Shown here: in pieces, positions 30,320-39,354 of the stretch
Layout: each line of letters opens with the position of its first letter
How positions within the stretch are numbered: the stretch's first letter is position 1
Assembly (NCBI RefSeq): GCF_017868775.1
Contig: NZ_CP053381.1
Location: forward strand, 3,534,001 to 3,598,000
Source: Billgrantia sulfidoxydans
Lineage (GTDB): Bacteria; Pseudomonadota; Gammaproteobacteria; Pseudomonadales; Halomonadaceae
Direction: 5' to 3'
DNA length: 64,000 bases
The notes under the pieces: generated by a model
Told to the model about the DNA's origin: nothing
The model's input: only the letters and a program-made list of their open reading frames with translations
Databases searched by the model: none
Translations under genes and position numbers: made by a program

Positions 30320-31969
30320 TCAGCGGCTAACGTCGCGTTTGCGGCGCAGCTCGCCGTTCAGTGCCTTGACGATGGAGTAGCACATCAACAGCATCACGAT
30401 GGAGAACGGAATCGCCGTCGCCGTCACCCCGGCCTGAAGCGCCGCCAGGCCGCCGCCGAGCAGCAGGACGACGGCCACCAGCCCCTCCACCGTGGCCCAG
30501 AACATCCGCTGCGGCCTGGGCGCATCGATCTTGCCGCCGGCGGTGATGGTATCGATCACCAGCGAGCCGGAATCCGACGAGGTGACGAAGAACACCAGCG
30601 CCAGGAGGATGCCGACGGTCGACATCAGCCCCGTCAGCGGCAACCCATCGAGCATGCCGAAAAGCGCCAGCTCGGGGCGGTAGTCATCGATCACGTACTC
30701 CTTGACCAGGCTGCCGGCAGGGTCGGTATAGAGCTGCTCGAGTGCGATGCCGCCGAAGACCCCCATCCAGACGAAGATGAACAGGCTGGGAACCAACAGC
30801 ACGCAGAGGACGAACTCCCGCACCGTACGCCCCCTCGACACCCGGGCAATGAACATGCCGACGAACGGCGCCCAGCTGACCCACCAGGCCCAGTAGAACA
30901 CCGACCAGGCTTCACGATAGGCATCGTCGTCGCGCCCGAAGGGAGCCGACAGCGGGATGAACTCCGTCACGTAGCTCGAAAGCCCGGACCAGAAGCCCTT
31001 CAGGCCCACCAAGGTCGGGCCGGCGAACAGCACGAAGACGAAGAACAGCACGGCCACCACCATGTTGATCTCGGAAAGCTTCTTCACGCCGCCCTCGAGC
31101 CCGCGCCAGACCGACACCAGCGCCACCGCCGTGACCAGCAGGATGACGATGACCTGGAAGGCAGTGCTGATCTCCAGGCCGAAGACGAAGTTCATCCCCG
31201 CATTGGCCTGCTGGGCGCCGAGCCCGAGCGCCGTGGCCAGGCCGAACAGGGTGGAGAACACCGCAAGGATATCGATCACGTGCCCCCACCAGCCCCACAC
31301 GCGCTCGCCCAGGATGGGGAAGAACGCCGAGCGAATCGAGAACGGCAACCCCTTGTTGTAGGTAAAGAGCGACAGCGCCAAGGCCATGACCACATAGACC
31401 GCCCAGCCGTGGATGCCCCAGTGGAGAAAGGTGCCGGCCAGCCCCATGGCGCTGGCCTCGGGGATGGCTTCCGGGTTCAGCCCGCCATCGCTGCCGAAGG
31501 GAGACGGAATGCCCAGCGGCAGGGAGACGTTGGCATGGTAGACCGGCTCCAGCACGCTGAAGAACAGCAGCCCGATACCGATACCGGCAGTGAACAGCAT
31601 CGCGAACCAGGACAGGTAGCCATGGTCCGGCCGGGCCTCGGGGCCTCCCAGCCTCACCGAACCATAAGGCAGCACGACGAGCGCCAGGCAGAACAGGATG
31701 AAGAAATCCACCAGCAGCATGAAGTACGCATCCAGCGTCCCGGTCGCGAAGCCGACGATGGCCTGGAAGAGGCTCCCCGCCCTTTCAGGAAACAGCAGGG
31801 TGAGCAGGATGAACACGACCGACGCCAGCGCGGAGACGACGAAGACCCGATTGTGGATGTCGAAACCGATGGGCCCCAACCGCCCTTCGATATTGTCCTG
31901 GCCGACGACGTAGTCCGTCTGCATGTCACTGGCCTCGTGATGCGACGCCGGCCCCCCGGGGTTATTCAT
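30320..31969 (-). CDS. BCCT family betaine/choline/carnitine-type transporter
   Basis: A 549-residue inner-membrane carrier with twelve membrane segments. The BCCT signature is clear: YWAWWVSWAPFVGMFIARVSRGRT, with the tryptophan box that binds quaternary ammonium groups, and FTAGIGIGLLFFSV earlier, the glycine-rich unwound helix region GIGIG (GMGIG in betaine carriers). The short C-terminal tail (about 15 residues after the last segment) differs from the long osmosensing tails of BetT types. GGAAGG precedes the ATG. It stands alone. The 260-base interval 31970-32230 upstream, shared with the small secreted protein gene, is AT-rich near 31983-32000 and holds no other gene I can see. Confidence 0.9.
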   Translation of the reverse strand: MNNPGGPASHHEASDMQTDYVVGQDNIEGRLGPIGFDIHNRVFVVSALASVVFILLTLLFPERAGSLFQAIVGFATGTLDAYFMLLVDFFILFCLALVVLPYGSVRLGGPEARPDHGYLSWFAMLFTAGIGIGLLFFSVLEPVYHANVSLPLGIPSPFGSDGGLNPEAIPEASAMGLAGTFLHWGIHGWAVYVVMALALSLFTYNKGLPFSIRSAFFPILGERVWGWWGHVIDILAVFSTLFGLATALGLGAQQANAGMNFVFGLEISTAFQVIVILLVTAVALVSVWRGLEGGVKKLSEINMVVAVLFFVFVLFAGPTLVGLKGFWSGLSSYVTEFIPLSAPFGRDDDAYREAWSVFYWAWWVSWAPFVGMFIARVSRGRTVREFVLCVLLVPSLFIFVWMGVFGGIALEQLYTDPAGSLVKEYVIDDYRPELALFGMLDGLPLTGLMSTVGILLALVFFVTSSDSGSLVIDTITAGGKIDAPRPQRMFWATVEGLVAVVLLLGGGLAALQAGVTATAIPFSIVMLLMCYSIVKALNGELRRKRDVSR

Positions 31970-32230
31970 TTGCCTTCCCTTTTCTAATATAAAGAATAAC
32001 TTAGCGTCTTCAGGCTACATGAGTCGGGGCAGGCGTTCCACTGCCGCTCCATGGGCTCAGGCTGTCGATGGCTGTCGTTTCAGTGTACTTCGCCACGGCC
32101 ATCTATACTGACAGCGCCAGTCATGCACCGCGCGCCTACCCGGCGCCGGGCGATGGCGAGGCGTCCGCCAGAACAACCAAGGCCGGCCCCGGCGTATCGA
32201 CCGGGCTGCGCCCCATGAGAGGAATCCAAC

Positions 32231-32482
32231 ATGATCAGGAAACTGTTTGTCGCACTGGTGCTGATGGCCTTCATCTCACCGGCCTGGGCCAGCCAGTGCC
32301 CCATGCTCATGTCCGAGATCGACGATGCGCTGGAGGATGACGCCAAGGTCTCCCAGCTCAGCGAGGACGATCTCGCGCGGGTACGCGAGCTGCGCGAGCA
32401 GGGCGAGCAGTACCACAACGACGGCGACCACGCCCAGTCGGAGGAGGCGCTGAACGAAGCCAAGGAGTTACTCGGTATTTGA
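32231..32482 (+). CDS. Small secreted helical protein, unknown function
   Basis: An 83-residue protein with a good Sec signal peptide (MIRKLFVALVLMAFISPAWA) and a short, acidic, wholly helical mature part (SQCPMLMSEIDDALEDD... ending EEALNEAKELLGI). A single Cys follows the cleavage site by two residues, but there is no lipobox. GAGGAA eight bases upstream supports the start. I do not recognise a named family. The helical hairpin with DHAQSEEALNEAKELL looks like a small periplasmic coiled-coil protein. It stands alone between two minus-strand genes. Confidence 0.8.
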   Translation: MIRKLFVALVLMAFISPAWASQCPMLMSEIDDALEDDAKVSQLSEDDLARVRELREQGEQYHNDGDHAQSEEALNEAKELLGI

Positions 32483-32487
32483 CCCCC

Positions 32488-32509
32488 ATGCCGGGCGCAA
32501 GCCCGGCAT
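32488..32509. terminator. Hairpin between convergent genes
   Basis: ATGCCGGGC-GCAA-GCCCGGCAT, a perfect 9-bp stem with a GNRA-type loop, just after the small secreted protein gene and just before the LysR gene stop. No T-tract follows on the plus strand. Confidence 0.6.
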
Positions 32510-32514
32510 CCCTT

Positions 32515-33444
32515 CTACCCCTGCCCGCTCTCCCCTGGCCCCTGCGCGGCGCCTTCCAGCACCCATGCCTGCAGCGCCCGCTTGGCTTCCCCCGTGGCAT
32601 CGGGCCGCGCATCGACCAACCCATAGCCCCGGCGCGAGCTGAGGCTCAGCTCATGCAAGCCGATCAGCATGTCGCTCTCCAGCAGGTCGTCGACCAGGCC
32701 GCGCCAGCCCATGGCGATGCCCTGCCCGGCGATCGCCGCCTGGATCAGCAGGGTGTAGTTGTTGAACGTCAGCTCCGACGCTTCGAGATAGGCGATCCCG
32801 CCCAGCTGTTCGAAGTAGCTCGGCCAGTCGAGCCAGCGCTGCCCCTGGTCGGCGGTCAGAGTCAGCAGCGGCGCCCGTCTGAGCCCCTCGAGATCGACGA
32901 TCGGCCCGTGGCGCTGCAGGAACCCCGGGCTGCAGACCGGGAACACCTCTTCCCGCAGCAGCAGCGGAACGCCACCGGCCAGCGCTCGCTCGTCACAGAA
33001 CACGATCGCCACGTCGACCTCCTGGGCCCGCCAGTCGAGCACCCCCTGGTTGGTCACGATACGCACGTCGATGTGCGGGTGCCGCTCACGAAAGCGCGGC
33101 AGGCGCGGCATCAGCCAGTACGCGGCGAACGAGAAGTCGGTGAGGATGTTGACGTGGGGGTGGCGCTGCTTGTGCTGGAGCCGCTCGATGGTGCGGTCGA
33201 TGGTCGCGAAGCCCTCCTGCACGCTGACGAACAGCGCATGCCCCGCCTCGGTCAGCTTCACCCCGCGATAGATGCGCTCGAACAGCACGAGGCCGAGCTG
33301 CTCCTCGAGCGCGCGCACCTGCTGGCTGACGGCCGACTGGGTCGAGCGCAGCTCGCGCGCCGCGGCGGTGAAGCTCAGGTGGCGAGCCGCCGCCTCGAAC
33401 ACGCGCAAGCCGTTGGGCGATGCCGCCCTGGCGATCCACGACAT
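32515..33444 (-). CDS. LysR-family regulator of choline-O-sulfate utilisation
   Basis: A 309-residue LysR-type regulator: HTH at residues 10-70 (LRVFEAAARHLSFTAAARELRSTQSAVSQQVRALEEQLG, quoted in part) and a periplasmic-binding-like effector domain. It is divergent from the choline-sulfatase gene with a T-N11-A box between them, the layout known for the choline-sulfate regulators of betC loci. The ATG at 33444 gives MSWIARAASPNGLRVFEAA, typical of this subgroup of GcvA-like LysR proteins. Its inducer is presumably choline-O-sulfate or choline; that is inferred from position. Confidence 0.87.
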   Translation of the reverse strand: MSWIARAASPNGLRVFEAAARHLSFTAAARELRSTQSAVSQQVRALEEQLGLVLFERIYRGVKLTEAGHALFVSVQEGFATIDRTIERLQHKQRHPHVNILTDFSFAAYWLMPRLPRFRERHPHIDVRIVTNQGVLDWRAQEVDVAIVFCDERALAGGVPLLLREEVFPVCSPGFLQRHGPIVDLEGLRRAPLLTLTADQGQRWLDWPSYFEQLGGIAYLEASELTFNNYTLLIQAAIAGQGIAMGWRGLVDDLLESDMLIGLHELSLSSRRGYGLVDARPDATGEAKRALQAWVLEGAAQGPGESGQG

Positions 33445-33453
33445 TAGCCTAGC

Positions 33454-33468
33454 TTATGCCTCCCATAA
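33454..33468. promoter_or_regulatory. LysR-type box upstream of betC
   Basis: Perfect inverted repeat TTATG-CCTCC-CATAA, which fits the T-N11-A LysR pattern. It is nine bases upstream of the lysR start and 112 upstream of the chosen betC start, so it could serve autoregulation and activation. Confidence 0.55.
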
Positions 33469-33580
33469 AAAATGACCGAGTTTACAGGTCTTGAGATTAG
33501 CAAGGAGACTGTCGTCACAACCAGCGAAGACTGGCATCGAGCGCTCGCCCATCGCTCCCATGACCGACAAGAGAGGCCCC

Positions 33581-35107
33581 ATGACGCACAAGCAACCCAA
33601 TATCCTGTTCCTGATGGCCGACCAGATGGCCGCCTCCGCCCTGCCCTGCTACGGCCACCCGCTGGTGAAGACGCCGCACCTGTCGCGCCTGGCGGAGGAA
33701 GGCGTGGTGTTCGACTCGGCGTACTGCAACAGCCCCCTGTGCGCACCGTCGCGCTTCACCCTGATGGCCGGGCAGCTGCCGTCGCGCATCGGCGGCTACG
33801 ACAATGCCGCCGATTTTGCCGCCGACATCCCCACCTACGCGCACTACCTGCGCGATGCCGGCTACACCACCGCGCTGTCGGGCAAGATGCACTTCTGCGG
33901 CCCCGATCAGCTGCACGGTTTCGAACAGCGCCTGACCACCGACATCTACCCGGCGGACTATGGCTGGTTCGTCGACTGGGAGAACTTCGACGCGCGGCCG
34001 AGCTACTACCACAATATGTCCTCGGTCACCCAGGCCGGCCCCTGCGTTCGCTCCAACCAGCTCGACTTCGACGACGAAGTCACCTTCCGCGCCAAGCGTT
34101 TCCTGTACGACTACGTTCGCAACGGCGAGCAGCGCCCCTTCTGCCTGACCGTCTCGCTGACCCACCCCCACGACCCCTATACCATTCCGCAGGAGTACTG
34201 GGACCGCTACGACCACGACGCCATCGACCTGCCGCGCGTACCCTACTCACGCGAACTGATGGACCCGCACTCCAAACGCCTGCGCCACGTTTACCAGCTC
34301 GACGAGGAGACCCTCAACGACGCGCAGATCCGCAAAGCGCGGCATGCCTACTATGGGGCGATCAGCTACGTCGACGACCAGATCGGCGCCGTGCTGAAGA
34401 CCCTCGAGGAGACCGGCCTGGCCGACGACACCATCATCGTCTTCTCCGGCGACCACGGCGACATGCTCGGCGAGCGCGGCCTCTGGTACAAGATGAGCTG
34501 GTTCGAGGACTCGGCCCGGGTACCGATGATCGTCCACGCCCCGGGGCGCTTCGCCCCGGGCAGGGTGCGCGAGTCGGTGTCGACCATGGACCTGCTGCCG
34601 ACCTTCGCCGAGTTCGCCAACGACGGTATCGCGCCGGAATACGCCGCGCCCCTCGACGGCCGCAGCCTGCTGCCGCACCTGACCGGCAGCGGCGGCCACG
34701 ACGAGGTGATCGGCGAATACCTCGGCGAGGGTGCCATCGCGCCGCTGCTGATGATCCGCCGTGGGCGCTACAAGTTCGTCCACAGCGCGCCGGACCCGGA
34801 CCAGCTGTTCGACCTCGAGGCCGACCCGCTGGAGCTCGACAACCTGGCGCAGCAACCCGCCTATCTGGACCTGTGCAAGCAATTCCGCGACGAGATCGCC
34901 AGCCGCTGGGATTATGCGCGGCTGCACGACGAGGTGATCGCCAGCCAGCGGCGCCGCAAGCTGGTCTCGCGCGCGCTCATGCAGGGCAGGGTCACGCCCT
35001 GGGATCACCAGCCGGTCTTCGATGCCAGCACCCAGTACATGCGCAACACCATTGACCTGGACGATCTCGAGCGGCGCGCGCGCTTCCCCGCGGCCTCGGT
35101 CGAATAG
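33581..35107 (+). CDS. betC: Choline-O-sulfatase
   Basis: A 508-residue sulfatase that hydrolyses choline-O-sulfate to choline and sulfate, supplying a betaine precursor and sulfur. The active-site Cys54 in SPLCAPSRFTLMAGQ is the residue converted to formylglycine; its number matches the choline-sulfatase family. Metal-site residues are visible in NILFLMADQM and FSGDHGDMLGERGLWYK. I chose the ATG at 33581 with GAGAGG upstream and MTHKQPNILFLMADQ as the natural start; longer in-frame starts exist at 33491 and 33560. It is followed by a BetT-type choline carrier. betA and betB are not in this window. Confidence 0.93.
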   Translation: MTHKQPNILFLMADQMAASALPCYGHPLVKTPHLSRLAEEGVVFDSAYCNSPLCAPSRFTLMAGQLPSRIGGYDNAADFAADIPTYAHYLRDAGYTTALSGKMHFCGPDQLHGFEQRLTTDIYPADYGWFVDWENFDARPSYYHNMSSVTQAGPCVRSNQLDFDDEVTFRAKRFLYDYVRNGEQRPFCLTVSLTHPHDPYTIPQEYWDRYDHDAIDLPRVPYSRELMDPHSKRLRHVYQLDEETLNDAQIRKARHAYYGAISYVDDQIGAVLKTLEETGLADDTIIVFSGDHGDMLGERGLWYKMSWFEDSARVPMIVHAPGRFAPGRVRESVSTMDLLPTFAEFANDGIAPEYAAPLDGRSLLPHLTGSGGHDEVIGEYLGEGAIAPLLMIRRGRYKFVHSAPDPDQLFDLEADPLELDNLAQQPAYLDLCKQFRDEIASRWDYARLHDEVIASQRRRKLVSRALMQGRVTPWDHQPVFDASTQYMRNTIDLDDLERRARFPAASVE

Positions 35108-35264
35108 CCGGGCGGCGCTGTACGCTGCGAAGCAAGGAGGACGTGCCTGGCCCCGGCCGGGCACTCGGGGCCGGCCAAGTCTGCCGGCCCGGACGACGAC
35201 CAGGTGCCCAGGAGCGTGGGCACCATGAGACGCCAATGACCATAACAATACGAGAGGCACTCCC

Positions 35265-37319
35265 ATGACGAATCCTCACCCCGATGCCGAGTCGAGCAAC
35301 CGACTCAACCCGGCCGTCTTCCATGGCTCGGTGGCCGGCATCCTGCTCTTCCTGATCTACGCCATCGCCTTCACCGACCACGCCACGGCCTTCTTCAACG
35401 CCGGCCTGGACTGGATCGGCAGCACCTTCGGCTGGTACTACATGCTGGCGGTCGTCGCCTACCTGGTCTTCGTGGTGATGATCGGCTTCTCGCGCTTCGG
35501 CAAGATCCGCCTGGGTCCCGACCACTCGCGGCCGGAGTTCTCGCTGCTATCGTGGTCGGCGATGCTGTTCGCCGCCGGCCTGGGCGGCGCCATCCTGTTC
35601 TTCGTGGTATCCGAGCCGCTGACCCACTACCTGAACCCGCCCCTCGGCGAAGGCGGTACCGCCGAGGCACAGCGGCAAGCCATCGTGCAGACCTTCATGC
35701 ACTGGGGCATCTCGGGCTGGGGGCTCTACGTGCTGATGGGCATGGCGCTCGCCTACTTCAGCTACCGGCATCGGCTGCCGCTGGCGATTCGCTCGACGCT
35801 CTATCCGCTGCTCGGCAGGCGCATCTACGGCCCCATCGGCAATGCCGTGGACATCGCCGCCGTGCTGGCCACCGTGTTCGGCATCGCCACCGCGCTGGGG
35901 ATCGGCGTGATGCAGATGAATTACGGCCTGACCTACCTGTTCGGCATCCCCGAGGGGCTGCCGGCCCAGGTCGGACTGATCGTGCTGGTGGTGACGCTGG
36001 CCACCCTGTCGGTGGTGAGCGGCGTCAAGCGGGGCATCCGCCGGCTGTCGGAGCTCAACCTGGTGCTGGTCGCGGGGCTGGTGCTGTTCGTGCTGCTCCA
36101 GGGCGATACCCTCCGGCTGCTCAACATGCTGGTCATGAACACCGGCGACTACCTGGTTGCGCTGACCGGCAAGAGCTTCGACACCTATGCCTACGCGCCC
36201 GAGGCACAAGGCTGGTTCAGTGGCTGGACGGTGTTCTTCTGGGGCTGGTGGATCGCCTGGGCGCCGTTCGTCGGCCTGTTCCTGGCGCGCATCTCGCGGG
36301 GTCGCACCATCCGCGAATTCGTCGCCGGCGCCCTGTTCATCCCGCTGCTCTTCGTGATGGTGATGATGTCCGTGTTCGGCAACAGCGGCATCGACCTGGT
36401 CGACCAGGGCCTGGTGGTGCTCGGCGAGCAGGCCGTGAACCAGCCGCCGGCCACCATCTACACCTTCCTCGAGCAGCTGCCGCTGGTCGGCGTCACCGCC
36501 ACCCTGGTGTTGATGCTGAGCATCGTCTTCTTCGTCACCTCGGCCGATTCCGGCGCGCTGGTGCTATCCAACTTCACCTATGTGCTGCGCGACGTGAACC
36601 ATGATGCCCCCGCCCGGCTGCGCATCTTCTGGTCGGCGATCATCGGCCTGATCACCCTGGCGCTGCTGATGGCCGGCGGGCTGCGTACCCTGCAGAGCGC
36701 CGTGGTGATCACCGCCCTGCCGTTCTCGGCGATCATCTTCCTGACCATGATCGGCATGTACCGTTCGCTGAAGGTCGAGACCGGCAAGGCCGATGCCCGC
36801 CACCAGGTGGTGGCCAGCACCGCCGCCGGCAGCGACTGGCGCGAACGCCTCGACCGCACCCTGGACGGCACCACGCAGAACGGCGCCGAGGCCACGCTGC
36901 GCCACGCCATCCGCCCGGCGCTGGTCGAGCTGGCCGAGGAGTTGAACCGGCGCGGCCAGCAGGCCAGCGTCAGCGAGCAGCAGGTGGAGGGCACCCAGCT
37001 GCTCTGCCCGACCCTGCAGGTCGACTTCGACGGCGCCCCCAGCTTCGTATATGGCATACGCCCCCAGCGCATGCGGCCACCGAGCTTTCTGCCCGCGGAC
37101 GATGACTACTACCTGCGCCTTGACGTCCACCTCGCCGAAGGCGGTCTGGGCCAGGACCTCAACGGCTATACGCGCGTGCAGGTCGTACACGACGTGCTCA
37201 ACGAGTACCAGCGCCACCTGCGCTTCCTGGCCCACGCCAGCGAGCAGGGCTACCTGGCGACCATTCCCGGCCGTCCGACGGAGATCGATGGCCTTCCGCA
37301 AGCCGAACCCACGCCCTAG
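35265..37319 (+). CDS. betT: BCCT transporter, BetT-type choline carrier
   Basis: A 684-residue carrier of the BCCT family with twelve membrane segments and a long C-terminal cytoplasmic domain of about 170 residues, as in E. coli BetT (677 residues), where that domain senses osmotic state. The signature WGWWIAWAPFVGLFLARISRGRT is present. GAGAGG lies eight bases before the ATG. It follows betC on the same strand after 157 bases; that gap carries no gene I can see. Together they suggest sulfatase-released or external choline is taken up as an osmoprotectant precursor. Choline-O-sulfate itself as substrate is also possible. Confidence 0.9.
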   Translation: MTNPHPDAESSNRLNPAVFHGSVAGILLFLIYAIAFTDHATAFFNAGLDWIGSTFGWYYMLAVVAYLVFVVMIGFSRFGKIRLGPDHSRPEFSLLSWSAMLFAAGLGGAILFFVVSEPLTHYLNPPLGEGGTAEAQRQAIVQTFMHWGISGWGLYVLMGMALAYFSYRHRLPLAIRSTLYPLLGRRIYGPIGNAVDIAAVLATVFGIATALGIGVMQMNYGLTYLFGIPEGLPAQVGLIVLVVTLATLSVVSGVKRGIRRLSELNLVLVAGLVLFVLLQGDTLRLLNMLVMNTGDYLVALTGKSFDTYAYAPEAQGWFSGWTVFFWGWWIAWAPFVGLFLARISRGRTIREFVAGALFIPLLFVMVMMSVFGNSGIDLVDQGLVVLGEQAVNQPPATIYTFLEQLPLVGVTATLVLMLSIVFFVTSADSGALVLSNFTYVLRDVNHDAPARLRIFWSAIIGLITLALLMAGGLRTLQSAVVITALPFSAIIFLTMIGMYRSLKVETGKADARHQVVASTAAGSDWRERLDRTLDGTTQNGAEATLRHAIRPALVELAEELNRRGQQASVSEQQVEGTQLLCPTLQVDFDGAPSFVYGIRPQRMRPPSFLPADDDYYLRLDVHLAEGGLGQDLNGYTRVQVVHDVLNEYQRHLRFLAHASEQGYLATIPGRPTEIDGLPQAEPTP

Positions 37320-37350
37320 CCGAACCGGTCGCGGTATCGACTGACCCGAC

Positions 37351-37372
37351 GAGCCCCACCGCGGTGGGGCTC
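37351..37372. terminator. Terminator after the BetT-type gene
   Basis: GAGCCCCACCG followed by CGGTGGGGCTC, a perfect inverted repeat with a small effective loop, then TTCTC. It lies 31 bases after the betT stop. Confidence 0.75.
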
Positions 37373-37469
37373 TTCTCATGGCAAGGTCCCGCCGCTTGGC
37401 AAGGTCCCACCGAATACATCAAACTGAAAGGCCAAGCAGTCGGCGCGCGCGGCGCCGAAGGAGTCGAGC

Positions 37470-37736
37470 ATGGCAGGTGGCTGGTCGCGAGACGGAGCGG
37501 TACAAGAGCAGATCGACAGCACCGTCGAGGATGCGTTGCAGCGAGCGCGCAGTGAGCTGCCCCGGGGGGAGAGCCTGACGCACTGCGAGGAGTGCGGTGA
37601 GGCGATTCCTCAGGCGCGTCGCGAGGCCATGCCCGGCGTACGCCTGTGCATCGCCTGCCAGAGCGAGCGCGACAGGCAGCGTACGGTCTACAGCGGCTAC
37701 AACCGACGCGGCAGCAAGGACAGCCAGCTGCGCTGA
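37470..37736 (+). CDS. DksA/TraR-type C4 zinc-finger protein (YbiI-like)
   Basis: An 88-residue protein with a four-cysteine zinc finger CxxC-x17-CxxC (Cys39, 42, 60, 63; HCEECGEAIPQARREAMPG...LCIACQ) preceded by a short helix. It resembles the short DksA/TraR family members such as YbiI rather than full DksA, since it lacks the long coiled coil with the acidic tip. Function is not established. AAGGAG lies upstream of the ATG. It stands alone after the BetT terminator. Confidence 0.87.
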   Translation: MAGGWSRDGAVQEQIDSTVEDALQRARSELPRGESLTHCEECGEAIPQARREAMPGVRLCIACQSERDRQRTVYSGYNRRGSKDSQLR

Positions 37737-37853
37737 GCATCGTCCCGTAGCATTTATTAGTCTCCTCATCATTTTCAGCGCCACCATGGCTCGCTATCAT
37801 GGGGCCTTTGCTCGCCCGATATCGGCGGGCGTCTTCATGCACACGAGACTGCC

Positions 37854-38753
37854 ATGCCGCTGCTCTACTTCCTGCCGCCCCTGGGCGCCGTGCTGATCTG
37901 GTCGGGCAACATGACCATCAACCAGCTCACCGTGGGAACGATCGCTCCCAGCAGCATCGCTTTCCTGCGCTGGGTACTGGCGTTGGCCGTGCTGACCCCT
38001 TTCGTACTGCCTGCCGCCTGGCGCCACCGCCAGACGCTGCGCCGCGAATGGCCCAAGCTGGCCGTTCTGGGGCTGCTCGGCATGGGGCTCTGGCAGGGGC
38101 TTGCCTACGTGGCCGCCGAGACCACCACGGCTACCAACATGGGCATTCTGGCGGCCATGGTGCCATTGCTGACGGTACTGCTCAGCGCCTTGATCCTGCG
38201 TGAGGCGCCCAGCCGGGGCGGCACGCTCGGTGGTCTACTCGCGCTGTTCGGGGTGCTGGTGCTGCTGGGACGGGGCGACCCGCTGACGCTGCTGGATCTT
38301 CAGGTGGCACTTGGCGATCTGCTGATGGTGGTGGCCGCCACCTGTTACGCGCTTTATGGCGTGATGCTCAAGCGCTGGCCGCTTGGCCTGCCCCCCTGGG
38401 TGGTGCTCTACGCCCAGGTGGTGTTCGCCGTGCTGTTCCTGCTGCCTCCTTACCTGCTGGGGCCGATGACCCCGGTCGACGATCACAATGTGTGGCTGAT
38501 CCTCTACGCCGGTATCCCCGCCTCGATCGTGACGACTTTCCTGTGGATGCGCGCCATCCGCCAGATCGGCGCCAGCCAGGCCAGTATCTTCATCAACCTA
38601 ATGCCGCTGTTCAGCGCCCTGATCGCCATGCTGTTCCTCGGCGAGCGCATCGCCCTGTTCCACCTGGTCGGCGGACTGCTGGTGCTCGCCGGCGTCATCA
38701 TGGCCCAGACCCTGACCCAGCCCTTGGGACGCAAGAGCCCTAATCTCTCATGA
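37854..38753 (+). CDS. EamA/DMT family transporter (RhaT/YdcZ-like exporter)
   Basis: A 299-residue inner-membrane protein with ten predicted segments in two EamA repeats of five (first repeat to about residue 140, second from about 150). Typical stretches are VLIWSGNMTINQLTVG and AETTTATNMGILAAMVPLLTVLLSALILRE (quoted in part). Such DMT-superfamily proteins usually export amino acids or metabolites. Substrate unknown. Its stop overlaps the start of the ChaC-like gene (ATGA), so the two are translationally coupled. Confidence 0.85.
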   Translation: MPLLYFLPPLGAVLIWSGNMTINQLTVGTIAPSSIAFLRWVLALAVLTPFVLPAAWRHRQTLRREWPKLAVLGLLGMGLWQGLAYVAAETTTATNMGILAAMVPLLTVLLSALILREAPSRGGTLGGLLALFGVLVLLGRGDPLTLLDLQVALGDLLMVVAATCYALYGVMLKRWPLGLPPWVVLYAQVVFAVLFLLPPYLLGPMTPVDDHNVWLILYAGIPASIVTTFLWMRAIRQIGASQASIFINLMPLFSALIAMLFLGERIALFHLVGGLLVLAGVIMAQTLTQPLGRKSPNLS

Positions 38754-39313
38754 CACTGGACACCACCCAGCTCAACCGCGAGAGGGTCTTCTTCGAGACC
38801 GGTCAGACGCTCTGGCTGTTCGGCTATGGCTCGCTGATCTGGAAGGCGGAATTCCCCTTTCACGAGCGGCGTCCCGCCCATATCGAGGGCTGGACACGAC
38901 GCTTCTGGCAGGGGTCTCACGACCACCGCGGCACACCGGAGGCACCGGGTCGCGTCGCCACCCTGGTCGAATCCTCCGGCGCTTGCTGCCAGGGCATGGC
39001 CTACCGCATCGATGCCGATACCCTGGCGCCACTCGACGTGCGCGAGAAGAATGGCTACCTGCGCGAACGCATCACGTTGCATTTTCACGATGGCAGCCAT
39101 GCCGAAGGCTTGATCTATCTGGCGACAGCCGACAACGCCGCCTACCTCGGTCACGCCCCGCTCGACCAGATGGCACGGCAGATCGCCACTGCCGAAGGCC
39201 CCAGCGGCACCAACCGCGACTATCTTCTCAACCTGGCCGCCGCACTCGAAGACCTGGGGGCCGAGGATTCCCACGTCTTCGAGTTGGCCGAGCGAGTGAC
39301 ACGGTTGCCCTGA
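38750..39313 (+). CDS. ChaC-like gamma-glutamylcyclotransferase
   Basis: A 187-residue cytosolic enzyme that cleaves glutathione or gamma-glutamyl peptides to 5-oxoproline. The family GYGSLIW motif is at residues 25-31 and the catalytic Glu at 99 in DVREKNGYLRERI. Length matches ChaC2-type proteins. It overlaps the EamA gene by four bases, so glutathione turnover and export of a product may be linked. That link is inference. Confidence 0.9.
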   Translation: MTLDTTQLNRERVFFETGQTLWLFGYGSLIWKAEFPFHERRPAHIEGWTRRFWQGSHDHRGTPEAPGRVATLVESSGACCQGMAYRIDADTLAPLDVREKNGYLRERITLHFHDGSHAEGLIYLATADNAAYLGHAPLDQMARQIATAEGPSGTNRDYLLNLAAALEDLGAEDSHVFELAERVTRLP

Positions 39314-39354
39314 CTGATGATACGTCCTCTCGTCGTCATGCCATGCGCTGAACG

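Noticed and set aside
37800..37840. CGCCCG...CGGGCG hairpin before the EamA gene as an RNA element
   Set aside because: Six-base arms with a seven-base loop are common by chance at this GC content, and no conserved structure is recognisable.
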